Program-made: the position numbers and the translations under genes
Shown: positions 23,843 through 32,183 of the stretch, piece after piece
Layout of the letters: each line of letters begins with the position of its first letter
Numbering within the stretch: position 1 is the stretch's first letter
The notes under the pieces: generated by a model
Seen by the model: the letters and a program-made list of their open reading frames with translations, nothing else
The model's database searches: none
What the model was told of the DNA's origin: nothing
Source: Acidobacteriota bacterium
GTDB lineage: Bacteria; Acidobacteriota; Polarisedimenticolia; Polarisedimenticolales; Polarisedimenticolaceae
NCBI GenBank assembly: GCA_029861955.1
Contig: JAOTYK010000034.1
Coordinates: 1-33,648, forward strand
DNA length: 33,648 nucleotides
Direction of reading: 5' to 3'

Positions 23843-25251
23843 CCCAGTCGGAGGCGTTGGGTAATCCACCAGGCCGAGTCGTCCGACGCGAACCACTGAT
23901 CATCCTCGTGAAACTCGATCTGAATTTCCCAGCGGGGCGTCGGGTTGAAGCCGACGGCGTAGAGTCGTCGCTGCACGTCACCCGCCTCCAACTCCACGTG
24001 GACGTAGGGAGCGGTCGGTAGATCGACTCGCCAACGAACCCCGCCCCGGGCATGCCAGTCCTCGTCCTCGCCGAAGGAACTGTTGATCAGCCAACCGATC
24101 CGCAGTCGTGCCTCGATGCCGGCCGCTGGGCGCGTCGCCCAGGGAGCGCCGCCATGACGCCAACCGTCGGTCTCCCAGCCGGCCTCGGCGACGTTGATGC
24201 TGGTGACCTCGCCGGTCAGTCCCTGTGGGTTATCCACCTGGTGGTTCGAGCGATGGTAGAAGTACCCGCCGTAGACGGATCGACCGTCGGACCGCTCGAT
24301 CCCGAGATGGTAGAGGTAGTAGAGATCGACCGTGTCCTCGGCGGTCAGGGTACGGGCGTCGACCTCGATGACCCCTCTGAAGCGTCGAAAGAGTTCCGGC
24401 GAGAGGACCTGCAGTTTCAGCTGGGCCGCCGCTCGGTCGTCCGCCCCGAGTCCCGCCGCAACGGTCCCGGCGATCTCCGGAGGCGAGACCCGGCTCAGTC
24501 TCTCGGTTCCCAGGAACTCGATTCCCGCGATGACACCATCGTCTCCCAGACCCAACGGGCTGTCACCGGCCAGCCACGCGGCGGTCAATGCAACTCCCTG
24601 ACGTCGCTCCGATGAACCCAAGGGAAGGTGATAGCGGGCACCCATCTGCCATTCGCGCCCGGTGGTCGTGCCACCGATCAGGGAGTGTCCCTTGACTTCG
24701 AACCCAAATCGGCTGTCGAGGCTGTCGCGACCCAACCAGTAGACGGCGTCCGCCTCGACGACGACGTCGTTGTCGAGCAGCCGCTCGTCGATCACCGCTC
24801 CGGCTGTCAGCCGCCACTGGAACGCGCCGCCCTCGCGCCGTTCCGCACCGATGTCGAAGGTTCGTAGCCACGCGTGTCCCACGCGATCGACACTAGCCTG
24901 ACCACGCTGTGTCATCGAGGCCGTCAGCGCGATGTCGCCATTCCGCGGTCGTCCTCGCCAACCGCCTTCCAGTCGGTAGAGGACGTCACGGACCTCGAAC
25001 GTCAGATCCGACGCGCGACCACTGATGACCGTCCGACCGTCAACATGGGCAAACAGACCTTGCCGTGGGCTCAGAGAGATAGCGGTCTGGACGAAAAGAT
25101 CGCCGATCCAGTCGATGCCGTCGATGTCGGTCGCCGCCAGTCGTCCGCCGACGCGGAATTCCGACGCCTCGTCTGCCAGGGTCGGCTCCACAGTCTGAGC
25201 CAGGCAGGTCAGGGCGAGCCCGACGATCATCGGAAGGCTACGGAGTCTCAT
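23815..25251 (-). CDS. Exported beta-rich protein, probable outer-membrane beta-barrel
   Basis: A 478-residue protein with a signal peptide (RLRSLPMIVGLALTCLAQTV, cut near ADEASEF). The mature chain has many alternating polar/hydrophobic strands rich in Gly, Trp, Tyr, Arg and Asp (for example WQMGARYHLPLGS, YVHVELEAGDVQRRLYAVGF), as in outer-membrane barrels. It ends in RLRLGYRSSRRAR, so a terminal Phe typical of barrels is absent. No family was recognised. Its ATG overlaps the stop of the upstream GWxTD gene (ATGA), implying coupled translation and perhaps a joint role at the envelope. It lacks its own ribosome site. Confidence 0.65.
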   Translation of the reverse strand: MRLRSLPMIVGLALTCLAQTVEPTLADEASEFRVGGRLAATDIDGIDWIGDLFVQTAISLSPRQGLFAHVDGRTVISGRASDLTFEVRDVLYRLEGGWRGRPRNGDIALTASMTQRGQASVDRVGHAWLRTFDIGAERREGGAFQWRLTAGAVIDERLLDNDVVVEADAVYWLGRDSLDSRFGFEVKGHSLIGGTTTGREWQMGARYHLPLGSSERRQGVALTAAWLAGDSPLGLGDDGVIAGIEFLGTERLSRVSPPEIAGTVAAGLGADDRAAAQLKLQVLSPELFRRFRGVIEVDARTLTAEDTVDLYYLYHLGIERSDGRSVYGGYFYHRSNHQVDNPQGLTGEVTSINVAEAGWETDGWRHGGAPWATRPAAGIEARLRIGWLINSSFGEDEDWHARGGVRWRVDLPTAPYVHVELEAGDVQRRLYAVGFNPTPRWEIQIEFHEDDQWFASDDSAWWITQRLRLGYRSSRRAR

Positions 25252-26795
25252 CGTCCGCGGGCATCCTCGCGGATGGAGAGTTCGGGCTCGGTCGCTTCGG
25301 GTTCGTGCGTCGCGCTCAGCTCGAATCCGTGGAGTCGCGAGATCAGTCGCTCGTCGGCGTCGAGGATCTCGACCAGGACCCGATAGTCGCCAAGGGGCCA
25401 GTGTTCGTTGGTTGGGATCTCCCAGCCCTGCAGGTTGGACGACTGCTCGTCGACGGCCGGGGCACCGAGGTCGACCCAGCTGCCGTCCAGATCCTTGCCC
25501 TGCAGCGTATAGGTGATCCGCAGTGGCATCGACGCCCCGTAGACCTCGTAGAACAAACGAAGCGAGTCGCCCGGCACGAAGCGTTTCTTGACTCGCGGGA
25601 GCACTCGGAAAGTGCCGATGATGAACGGCTCGTCGTAGGAGGCCATCACCGCGTAGGGCAGCGGGTCGAGTGTCTCGGACCAGACGAGGTCGGAGAAGTC
25701 CATCCGTTCGCTAGGTGCGTTGATGCGGACCGAGCGACGCTCGAGACCGGTGCGGATGTTACCGGGGTCGGCCACCATCACGGTCAGCGTGTACTCGCCG
25801 GGCGGTAGAAGGACGCGGGCCTGCGCGTAGCGTCGTTCTTCGTGGGTGACGTACTTGAACGATCCCTCGCCGAGGATGCGCGGCCGCTCCGTGGCGTCAC
25901 GGGACGTGAACCGCGCGATGATCGAGGGTTGGGTCGACTCGCCGGTGTCAGTGACGTCGACGGTGACCATCGCGACGGTGATCGGTTGGTCGGGATGGGT
26001 GAAGCGATGCACCGCGATGTCGAGTGGGTAGGCCGCGTAGGATTCGATCGTCTCGATCTGCTCGAGGATCACCTGGTCCTGCGGGGGGACCTCTTGCATT
26101 CGCCCGAGATCCAACATGACGGATAACGTGGACCGTGTCGGGGGGGCGAGGAATGCCATATAGCGATCCAGGTCCTCGTCACGCCGTTCCTCGATCGCAA
26201 GCGTATCGATGAACACGCTCGACAGTTTAGGGTCGTATGAGACGCGGTACTCCCCGCTGGTATCCGGGACGAACGGGACCACGACCGTCGGGTTGAGATC
26301 GGAACGACCTGCTCGGCCGTCATAGATCCAGCGGATGAGACCCTTTCCGGACGTCGCCGTCGACCGGGTGTCGAGACCCTCGTAGTCGTCGATGTCGTTT
26401 GGCGCCCCGTAAAGGATGTAGATCTTGCCCCGATCGGTCAGCCAGCCCGGCCGAGTGCTGTCGAGGAAGGCGGCGTTGGTGTGGGCGACACGATCCCAGA
26501 AAATCTGCCGGTACTCGTTGGTCAGGGTCTCCTGCGAAGGGTCCCGACGACGCCAGAACCGCTCGATGAAGAGCACCCGCTCCGCGTCGGTATTCAAACT
26601 CTTGAAGCGCTTCGTCTCATCGCCCTGGCTGATGTAGCGGATCGGCCCGTCGATCCATTCCCGTAACTCTTTCTGGGGTTTGGGTTTTCCCTTCTTTGCG
26701 TGGTTCGGGGCCGACGGCAAGAAGAGGGCCGATAGGGCCAGCAGCGGCAAAACCCACAAGACGTGCGCGTTGGTTCTGGACGTTCGATCCCTCAC
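25248..26795 (-). CDS. GWxTD-domain exported protein
   Basis: A 515-residue protein. The N-terminus has a hydrophobic stretch (HVLWVLPLLALSALFLPSA) that could be a signal peptide or anchor. The GWxTD signature appears as PGWLTDRGKIYILYGAP near residue 117, after a KRFKSLNTDAERVLFIERFWRRRDP helix. The rest is beta-rich. The domain is frequent in Acidobacteriota, and its molecular function is unknown. The GTG start is chosen because a -10-like TATACT lies just upstream; there is no Shine-Dalgarno site, so the mRNA may be leaderless. It is divergent from bactofilin and coupled to the barrel-like protein. Confidence 0.8.
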   Translation of the reverse strand: MRDRTSRTNAHVLWVLPLLALSALFLPSAPNHAKKGKPKPQKELREWIDGPIRYISQGDETKRFKSLNTDAERVLFIERFWRRRDPSQETLTNEYRQIFWDRVAHTNAAFLDSTRPGWLTDRGKIYILYGAPNDIDDYEGLDTRSTATSGKGLIRWIYDGRAGRSDLNPTVVVPFVPDTSGEYRVSYDPKLSSVFIDTLAIEERRDEDLDRYMAFLAPPTRSTLSVMLDLGRMQEVPPQDQVILEQIETIESYAAYPLDIAVHRFTHPDQPITVAMVTVDVTDTGESTQPSIIARFTSRDATERPRILGEGSFKYVTHEERRYAQARVLLPPGEYTLTVMVADPGNIRTGLERRSVRINAPSERMDFSDLVWSETLDPLPYAVMASYDEPFIIGTFRVLPRVKKRFVPGDSLRLFYEVYGASMPLRITYTLQGKDLDGSWVDLGAPAVDEQSSNLQGWEIPTNEHWPLGDYRVLVEILDADERLISRLHGFELSATHEPEATEPELSIREDARGR

Positions 26796-26803
26796 GATTC
26801 TTG

Positions 26804-26809
26804 AGTATA
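26804..26809 (-). promoter_or_regulatory. -10 element for the GWxTD operon
   Basis: TATACT on the minus strand (five of six matches), 8 bp before the GTG start. Transcription would begin within a few bases of the GTG. No clear -35 is seen. The divergent interval to bactofilin is 128 bp. Confidence 0.45.
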
Positions 26810-26923
26810 ATCGACAGGCACGGGTACCGCAGACTGGCGTGGGCTTGCATCCTCGCGCTTCGTGAATAGATATAGGATGCGGAGGGCGGCGAAAATCCGT
26901 CCGGGTCGAAGGAGGTCCAGAAT

Positions 26924-27433
26924 ATGGCATGGATGCGAAACCGGTCGGAGCCCGAATCGGGGGCCGAAAGCAATCCTATCCCGGCCGCCCAGGAGAATGT
27001 GGCGCCGGCATCGAAACGGGAGACAAAGATGGATAAGCTGGTAAACATCGGGCAGTCGGTCCAGATCAAGGGCGAGCTGACCGGAAACGAAGACCTGACG
27101 ATTGACGGCATGGTCGACGGCAAGATTCTCGTAAAGGATCACTCGTTGACCGTCGGTGCCAACGGTCGGCTCAGCGCCGAGGTCCACGCCAAGACCGTGC
27201 TCGTTCTGGGGCAGGTCGTGGGCAACATCACGGCCGACGACAAGGTCGAGATCGCGCCCTCGGGATCGGTTCAGGGCGATATCCGTGCCCCGCGTGTGGC
27301 CATCGCTGATGGAGCTCGCTTCAAGGGCGGTATCGACATGGAACGGAAATCGACGGCGACGCCGGCTGCCAAGCACGCGTCTCCGCAGCCGCCACGTGAC
27401 ATGCCCGCAGCGGTCGGTGCAGGCAAGGTGTGA
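26924..27433 (+). CDS. Bactofilin
   Basis: A 169-residue cytoskeletal protein. Residues about 36-140 form the beta-helix repeat of the family: IGQSVQIKGELTGNEDLTID, GKILVKDHSLTVGANGRLSA, KTVLVLGQVVGNITADDKVE, SGSVQGDIRAPRVAIADGAR, FKGGIDM. The N-terminal 35 residues are polar, and the C-terminal tail is Pro/Ala rich and probably disordered. Bactofilins self-assemble into filaments that organise envelope and cell-shape proteins. AAGGAGG is well placed before the ATG. Its stop overlaps the next start by one base, so the methyltransferase-like protein is co-expressed. Confidence 0.93.
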   Translation: MAWMRNRSEPESGAESNPIPAAQENVAPASKRETKMDKLVNIGQSVQIKGELTGNEDLTIDGMVDGKILVKDHSLTVGANGRLSAEVHAKTVLVLGQVVGNITADDKVEIAPSGSVQGDIRAPRVAIADGARFKGGIDMERKSTATPAAKHASPQPPRDMPAAVGAGKV

Positions 27434-28065
27434 TGGCATTCCGTTGGCGACAGGAACCGGTTGGAGGGACACCTCTGCCGGATCCTGGAGTCACGGTGCA
27501 GCCCGGTACCGCTTGCCCTAGTCTCGTCAAGGCGCTCGGCAAGATTCTTCGCGATGACCGTCCGAGAATTCTCGACTTCGGTTCCCAGTGCGGCGCGACG
27601 GCGGTTGCGTTGGCCAACCGTGGCGCACACGTGACCGTGGACGAAGTCAGCTTCCCCGAGCCGACTCCCGAAGCCGACGACGACGACCCCGTCGAAACCC
27701 CGCCCTACAAACTCGACCACGACGACGATGCCTACGACCTGATCCTCGCCTGGGAGATGTTCGACTTCATCGAAGCGGGTCGACTGCAGGAAGTGGGGAA
27801 CGAGTTCGCACGGATCCTGGCGAAGAACGGCTGGCTCCTCCTGTTCGCCAGAAACTCCGGTCGGAACGAACCGGCTCCGGAGGCGCTGCCACGTTATCGG
27901 ATCACCGCGGAAGATCGGCTCATCCGCGAGGCGTGCGAGGGCACCCGTCGAGAGCGGTTCACCCACCCCACGCGAACCGTCGAGGCGGCCCTCAAACCAC
28001 TGAAAGTCCAGGGAATCCACCTCCAGCGCAATCAGCTGCGGGAGTTTCTTTCGGTCAAGAGCTGA
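27433..28065 (+). CDS. SAM-dependent methyltransferase-like protein
   Basis: A 210-residue protein with a class I methyltransferase layout. The glycine-rich loop is RILDFGSQCGATAVALA (residues 45-60), then GAHVTVDEV (the strand whose acidic residue often contacts the ribose), YDLILAWEMFDF, and LAKNGWLLLFARNSG. A stretch of acidic residues (EADDDDP) sits where the family usually has a short loop. The ATG shares its first base with the bactofilin stop; a GTG one codon earlier is possible. The substrate is not known. It is convergent with the M2 peptidase with a 6-bp gap. Confidence 0.7.
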   Translation: MAFRWRQEPVGGTPLPDPGVTVQPGTACPSLVKALGKILRDDRPRILDFGSQCGATAVALANRGAHVTVDEVSFPEPTPEADDDDPVETPPYKLDHDDDAYDLILAWEMFDFIEAGRLQEVGNEFARILAKNGWLLLFARNSGRNEPAPEALPRYRITAEDRLIREACEGTRRERFTHPTRTVEAALKPLKVQGIHLQRNQLREFLSVKS

Positions 28066-28071
28066 CGGCTC

Positions 28072-29883
28072 CTACTCCCAGGAGCAGTCCCGTCCCGCGT
28101 TGGCCTCTTCCAGGAACGCCTGCAGCGGTTCGAAATAGGCAAGCATCGCCCGGGCACTGAGGTCCTCACCGGTGGTCTCGCGTAAGAGCTCCCGCCAATC
28201 GCGCGTCTTCCCTTCCTGCAGGATCGAACGAAGGAACTCTCCGACTTTCGGATTGCCGAAGTAGTTGGCCGACTGGGGCGAAACGCCGAGAATCTCCTTG
28301 CTGATGTGATCGTGGAGTTGGTACTTGAGAACCGCCGCGACCGCGTAGTCGTAGTACTGAGCCGGGTCGTCGTTGATGTGTGTTTTCGTGCACGCGTCGC
28401 AGCCATCGGCGGGACGATCGTTCGGCGGCGTCACACCCTGGAAGCGTGCCACGTAGTCCCACCAACGCTTGTTGAACTGATCCGCCGGCAACTCGTCGGC
28501 GTAGAGCTCCTTCTCCCAGAACGACATGACGCCGGCGGCCCACGGAAGAAACATGATCGATTCACTGAGCGCTTCATTAAGAAGCCACTGTTGTTGATCG
28601 ATCTCGTCGTCGGCACCTAGAAGACCCACCTCCTTGAGGTAGGGTGCCTGCATCGACGCAAGGCTGATCAACTCGCCGATGCCTTCGTGGAAACCTCGGT
28701 TGGCACCGCCTCGAAGCAACAACGGAACTTCGGGACGCGTGTAGGCGATGTAGTAGTAGATGTGGCCCAGCTCGTGATGGGTCGTGCTGAACCAGCGAGC
28801 GTTGGCCTCGACCGACATCAGTGAGCGGACATCGTTCTCCAGATCCAGATGCCAGGCCGATGCATGCGTGTTCTTGTGGCGCTCGCTGATCGGTACCGGG
28901 TAGAGATCCGATCGCTCCCAGAAGATCTCGGGGAGTTCGGGGAACTCCATCGAGGTGTAGAACCGCTCGGCCTGTTCCACGATCCACTCCGGAGTCTTGT
29001 CCTCGAAGAGGGGATCCAGATCGACGCTGTTTACCAGCCCGCCCCAGCTCTGGGACCAGCGGTTGTCGATCCAGTGCGCGGGAAGCATGGAAGGAACGGG
29101 CGAGTCGTAGCGATCGGCAAGGCGATACTTGGCCCAGCAGTGCAGCTGTTCGTAGAGCGGGCGGGTCTCATCGACCCACTGCTGGAGCATCGCCTGCATC
29201 TCGTCGACGGTCATCCCGTAGTCGGCGACCTGCAGATGGTAGAAAGAATCGAAGCCCATCTCGCGGGCCACCTGATTGCGAAGATCTCGAAGTTCGATCA
29301 GTCCATCGCGCAACGCGGAGCCGGTCTGTTTGCTGGTCTCCCAGACGTGCAGCCGCTCCTCGGGATCCCGCGAGCTTGTCAGCGTGCTGTCGATCTGGTT
29401 GGCCGTCGTGGGCGTCTTGCAGTCCTGGCCGTCGAACTCGAGGCAGAACGTGAAGCCGTCGAGGGTGCTGGACTGTCGCCCTTCGGCCTCGACCCGACGA
29501 GCGACGACGTCGGGCAGTGTCCCCGGCGCCTCGGCGGCGGAGAGAAGCAACGCCTCCAGCGACCGTATAGTAATCGGTTTCAGTTGATCGCGGCGCTCGA
29601 GAAGTTTCTGGGCCTGGCGGATCGCGTCGCTATTGCCCTGGACGCTGGCGTACGCCTTGCCGGCACCGGCACGCTGGCCGTCGTGGAACGCGTTGACGTC
29701 GGTGCTGGCCTTCCACTGAGCCTCGGCAGCGGCGTAGTAGACGCCCTGAAACAGCGAGGCGTAGAGGTCGAGAAACGCCTGCGCCTCGGCCTCGGCATCG
29801 TGGCTTGCAGGTGCCGTGCAGGAGACGAGAACCAGGGCAGTGAGGACAATCGCGGTCAAGATTGGGAGACGTCGCAGACTCAT
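28072..29883 (-). CDS. M2-family metallopeptidase (ACE-like), lipoprotein
   Basis: A 603-residue zinc dipeptidase relative. Residues 1-22 form a lipoprotein signal, with the lipobox LVSC (Cys22). The zinc motif is HELGH (His370 to His374), followed by GANRGFHEGIGELISLAS, which holds the third zinc ligand Glu of the family. Other family stretches are present, such as DGFTFCLEFDGQDC. M2 enzymes remove dipeptides from peptide C-termini. The start has GGAGG on the minus strand and a plausible -10 (TATCTT). It is divergent from the aminotransferase, and Cys22 implies attachment to the periplasmic face of a membrane. Confidence 0.93.
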   Translation of the reverse strand: MSLRRLPILTAIVLTALVLVSCTAPASHDAEAEAQAFLDLYASLFQGVYYAAAEAQWKASTDVNAFHDGQRAGAGKAYASVQGNSDAIRQAQKLLERRDQLKPITIRSLEALLLSAAEAPGTLPDVVARRVEAEGRQSSTLDGFTFCLEFDGQDCKTPTTANQIDSTLTSSRDPEERLHVWETSKQTGSALRDGLIELRDLRNQVAREMGFDSFYHLQVADYGMTVDEMQAMLQQWVDETRPLYEQLHCWAKYRLADRYDSPVPSMLPAHWIDNRWSQSWGGLVNSVDLDPLFEDKTPEWIVEQAERFYTSMEFPELPEIFWERSDLYPVPISERHKNTHASAWHLDLENDVRSLMSVEANARWFSTTHHELGHIYYYIAYTRPEVPLLLRGGANRGFHEGIGELISLASMQAPYLKEVGLLGADDEIDQQQWLLNEALSESIMFLPWAAGVMSFWEKELYADELPADQFNKRWWDYVARFQGVTPPNDRPADGCDACTKTHINDDPAQYYDYAVAAVLKYQLHDHISKEILGVSPQSANYFGNPKVGEFLRSILQEGKTRDWRELLRETTGEDLSARAMLAYFEPLQAFLEEANAGRDCSWE

Positions 29884-29898
29884 CGGAACCTCCGAAAC

Positions 29899-29908
29899 AA
29901 GATAGAAT
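29899..29908. promoter_or_regulatory. Overlapping divergent -10 elements, M2 peptidase and aminotransferase
   Basis: On the minus strand TATCTT (29904-29899) lies 15 bp before the peptidase ATG. On the plus strand TAGAAT (29903-29908; five of six) lies about 57 bp before the aminotransferase start. The two overlap by two bases, so RNA polymerase could not occupy both at once. Neither has a good -35. Confidence 0.35.
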
Positions 29909-29964
29909 CAACCTCATGGTAGCAGCCCCTCGACGTGTTCCTTGGTCGGGGCAGGGAGGATCCA

Positions 29965-31137
29965 TTGATCTCATCACGGGTACGCGGGATCGGCATGTCG
30001 GCGACCCTTCGCATCTCTGCGCTGGCCGCTCAGATGCGGGCGGACGGTCGCGACGTGCTGGACTTCAGCGCCGGCCAGCCGGATTTCCCCACACCGGATC
30101 ATGTGTTGAAGGCCGGTCATGAAGCCCTGGATGCCGGGCAGACACGCTATACGGCGACGCCCGGAATCGCCGAGCTCCGAGAAGCGATCTGCGACGATGT
30201 CGAGTCGACCCATGGTCTGCGTTACTCGCCCGGGCAAGTCCTGGTTTCGCCGGGTGCCAAGGCCAGTCTCTACTTCGCGTTGATGACCCTGGTCGACGAG
30301 GGGGATGAAGTGCTGCTTCCCTCTCCGTTCTGGGTTTCGTACCCCGAACAGATCCGTCTGTTCGGCGGCAAGGTGGTGACCGTCCCGTGCGATGAGGCCA
30401 GGGGATTCGCGTTAAGCGTCGAGGATCTCGCGGCCAGGTGTAGCGATCGCACGAAGGTTCTGATTCTCAACTACCCGTCGAATCCGACCGGTGCCGGATT
30501 CGATCGCGCCGCGCTGAAGGCGATCGCGGATTTCTGTCTCGAACGGAAGATCTGGGTCGTCGCCGATGAGATCTACTCGAAGCTGGTGTATGACGGTCGA
30601 CCGTTCGTCAGCATCGTCGCCGCCGAACCGCGTATGCGAGACCAGACGGTTCTCATCGATGGCATGAGCAAGACGTTTTCAATGACCGGTTGGCGAGTCG
30701 GTTACGCGCTTGCGCCGGAGGACGTCGCCAAGGGCATGACCCGGGCCCAGAGTCACAGCACCAGCAATGCGACATCCATCTCGCAATGGGCCAGCGTCCG
30801 TGCCATGCGTGGCGATCGAGGCTGGCTCGATCGGCGGGTGGCTGCATTCCAGGAACGACGGGACGCAATCGTCACGAGGCTTCGCGCGATCGAGGGCGTC
30901 GAGTGCGTGCGTCCCGACGGCGCGTTCTATGCCTTCCCCAACGTCTCTGCGCGGTTTACGGGCGCCATCGATAGTGGTGCCGCCATGGCGGAGTTTCTAC
31001 TGAAGGATGCGGAGGTCGCGGTCGTTCCCGGCGATGCGTTCGGGTCGCCGGCCCACTTGCGGTGCTCGTACGCCGATAGCCTCGAGAGGATTCACGAGGG
31101 TATGGACCGAGTGGAGCGAGCGCTAGGCACGCTCTAG
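29965..31137 (+). CDS. Class I pyridoxal-phosphate aminotransferase (aspartate/aromatic type)
   Basis: A 390-residue enzyme of the Ib aspartate aminotransferase subgroup. It reads ISSRVRGIGMSATLRI, DFSAGQPDFPTPDHV, RYTATPGIAELREAI, NYPSNPTGAGF, VADEIYSKLVYDG, then Lys236 (PLP Schiff base) in DGMSKTFSMTGWRVGY, and SHSTSNATSISQWAS. It would transfer the amino group of aspartate (or an aromatic amino acid or prephenate) to 2-oxoglutarate. The start is TTG after GGGAGG with 5-bp spacing; a GTG 10 codons upstream has no ribosome site. It is convergent with the next gene, 2 bp apart. Confidence 0.93.
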   Translation: MISSRVRGIGMSATLRISALAAQMRADGRDVLDFSAGQPDFPTPDHVLKAGHEALDAGQTRYTATPGIAELREAICDDVESTHGLRYSPGQVLVSPGAKASLYFALMTLVDEGDEVLLPSPFWVSYPEQIRLFGGKVVTVPCDEARGFALSVEDLAARCSDRTKVLILNYPSNPTGAGFDRAALKAIADFCLERKIWVVADEIYSKLVYDGRPFVSIVAAEPRMRDQTVLIDGMSKTFSMTGWRVGYALAPEDVAKGMTRAQSHSTSNATSISQWASVRAMRGDRGWLDRRVAAFQERRDAIVTRLRAIEGVECVRPDGAFYAFPNVSARFTGAIDSGAAMAEFLLKDAEVAVVPGDAFGSPAHLRCSYADSLERIHEGMDRVERALGTL

Positions 31138-31139
31138 AG

Positions 31140-31559
31140 CTACTGGAGGTCCTCTGGGCCCGGGACCATCGGTAGCGATTCGCGCTGCTGCCGAGTCACG
31201 TACGTTCGATGAGTTCCGGGGATCACCACCTGGCTCTTGCCGCGTGTCTTCTGGTTTCGAAGCTCGCTCTGAGCCTGTCGTAGTTGTTTCAGTTGCCGCG
31301 AGTAGGTCTCGCCCAGCGCATCGAATTTGCTGCGGATCGCCTGCACCTTGGCCTTGGCATCCTGGGTGTTGGCGCGGATGCTCTCTTCCCGGGTGAACGC
31401 CTCGTCGAGGGCCTTGATGTACGGTGTCGCATCGGCGTCCAGTGAGATGCCCTTGGACGAGAAGAGCTGTCGAACCTGATTCACGAAGGGAGCCGTCGCG
31501 CCGGTCATCTTCGCGAGGCAGTTGATCTGTTCCGCAATCGTCTTGGGTTCGAAGTCCAT
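31140..31559 (-). CDS. Uncharacterised helical, coiled-coil protein
   Basis: A 139-residue protein rich in Lys, Arg, Gln, Ala and Leu. Residues about 50-105 (KALDEAFTREESIRANTQDA to QLRQAQSELRNQ) form a long amphipathic helix with coiled-coil character. The C-terminal third is Arg/Gln rich (RTYVTRQQRES). No signal peptide, membrane helix or known domain was recognised. A good ribosome site (AAGGAAAGG, 7-bp spacing) precedes the ATG. It is convergent with the aminotransferase and divergent from the small protein at 31761. Function is unknown. Confidence 0.65.
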   Translation of the reverse strand: MDFEPKTIAEQINCLAKMTGATAPFVNQVRQLFSSKGISLDADATPYIKALDEAFTREESIRANTQDAKAKVQAIRSKFDALGETYSRQLKQLRQAQSELRNQKTRGKSQVVIPGTHRTYVTRQQRESLPMVPGPEDLQ

Positions 31560-31699
31560 GTTGGGGCCTTTCCTTCTCTACTCACCTAAGGGGGTACGGA
31601 CAAAAAAGGGCCGGTCAACGGACGATCCTGTGATCGGTTGGGGGTTGCTGCTCGAAAATCGACGTTATCCACGAGGATCGAGAGAACCCCGAATTCTCC

Positions 31700-31728
31700 A
31701 CCCGAGAGATTGTCGGGTCTGCTAATCT
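31700..31728 (+). promoter_or_regulatory. Extended -10 with an inverted repeat beside it
   Basis: TGCTAATCT (31720-31728) lies 32 bp before the next ATG. Directly upstream, ACCCGA (31700-31705) pairs perfectly with TCGGGT (31713-31718) across a 7-base spacer. The repeat covers the place where a -35 would be, as expected for a repressor or activator site. Confidence 0.4.
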
Positions 31729-31760
31729 CGGTTCGAAGGCCCGTTGGGCGGGAGGAACGC

Positions 31761-32009
31761 ATGGGATCGCGCAAGAGAGGATCGCGAGACAACGAGGGCG
31801 GCGATCCGCTGGTCGTCGGTCAGCGACTACGGCATCGTGGCAGCGACCGCGTGGGAGAGATCCAGGACGTGGCCAGCCAGTTCACCCACCCGAAAGCGAA
31901 GCCGGTCTATTCGTACCTGGTTCGTTGGGACGATGGCAACGTCGAGGCGATCTCCGAGGGCGCGTTCACGGTGACCCGTGATGTCGAGTTGGTCGAGGAT
32001 GACGCCTGA
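31761..32009 (+). CDS. Small basic-to-acidic protein with an SH3-like stretch
   Basis: An 82-residue protein. It has a basic N-terminus (GSRKRGSR), then a region that looks beta-rich: VVGQRLRHRGSDRVGEIQDV, KPVYSYLVRWDDGNVEAI. The YLVRWDDG stretch resembles SH3-like/tudor-type small barrels that bind nucleic acid or protein, but no family can be named. GGGAGG lies 5 bp before the ATG. The stop is 25 bp from the opposing tRNA gene. Confidence 0.65.
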   Translation: MGSRKRGSRDNEGGDPLVVGQRLRHRGSDRVGEIQDVASQFTHPKAKPVYSYLVRWDDGNVEAISEGAFTVTRDVELVEDDA

Positions 32010-32034
32010 CTTTGACGTGATGTCGACGTGCGCA

Positions 32035-32121
32035 TGGTGCCGAAGGGGAGATTTGAACTCCCACCCCCTTGCGAGGACTAGATTCTGAGTCTAGCGCGTC
32101 TACCAATTCCGCCACTTCGGC
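32035..32121 (-). tRNA. tRNA-Leu (anticodon CAG)
   Basis: An 87-nt tRNA on the minus strand. The acceptor arm GCCGAAG pairs with CTTCGGC, the D-arm is GGCGGAATTGGTAGACGC, the anticodon loop reads ACTCAGAAT within the stem CTAGA/TCTAG, the variable arm is long (CCTCGCAAGGGGG), as in leucine tRNAs, and the T-arm is TGGGAGTTCAAATCTCC. Discriminator is A, and the 3' CCA is encoded. CAG reads the Leu codon CUG, the main Leu codon of GC-rich genes. Confidence 0.97.
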
Positions 32122-32133
32122 AAGAGGCCCAGT

Positions 32134-32163
32134 AAACTAGCAACGGGCCGTCGAGACTGTCAA
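32134..32163 (-). promoter_or_regulatory. Promoter of tRNA-Leu
   Basis: On the minus strand, a perfect TTGACA (32163-32158), an 18-bp spacer and TAGTTT (32139-32134). It begins 12 bp before the tRNA 5' end. The -35 is strong, the -10 poor. Its -35 lies 20 bp from the start codon of the divergent exonuclease gene. Confidence 0.55.
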
Positions 32164-32183
32164 GACGGACGCCAGGAGACTCA

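Noticed and set aside
31665-31673. DnaA box (TTATCCACG) as a sign of a replication origin
   Set aside because: Single near-match with no cluster, no AT-rich unwinding element and no dnaA/dnaN nearby. A similar TTATCCACC lies inside coding sequence at about 24229.
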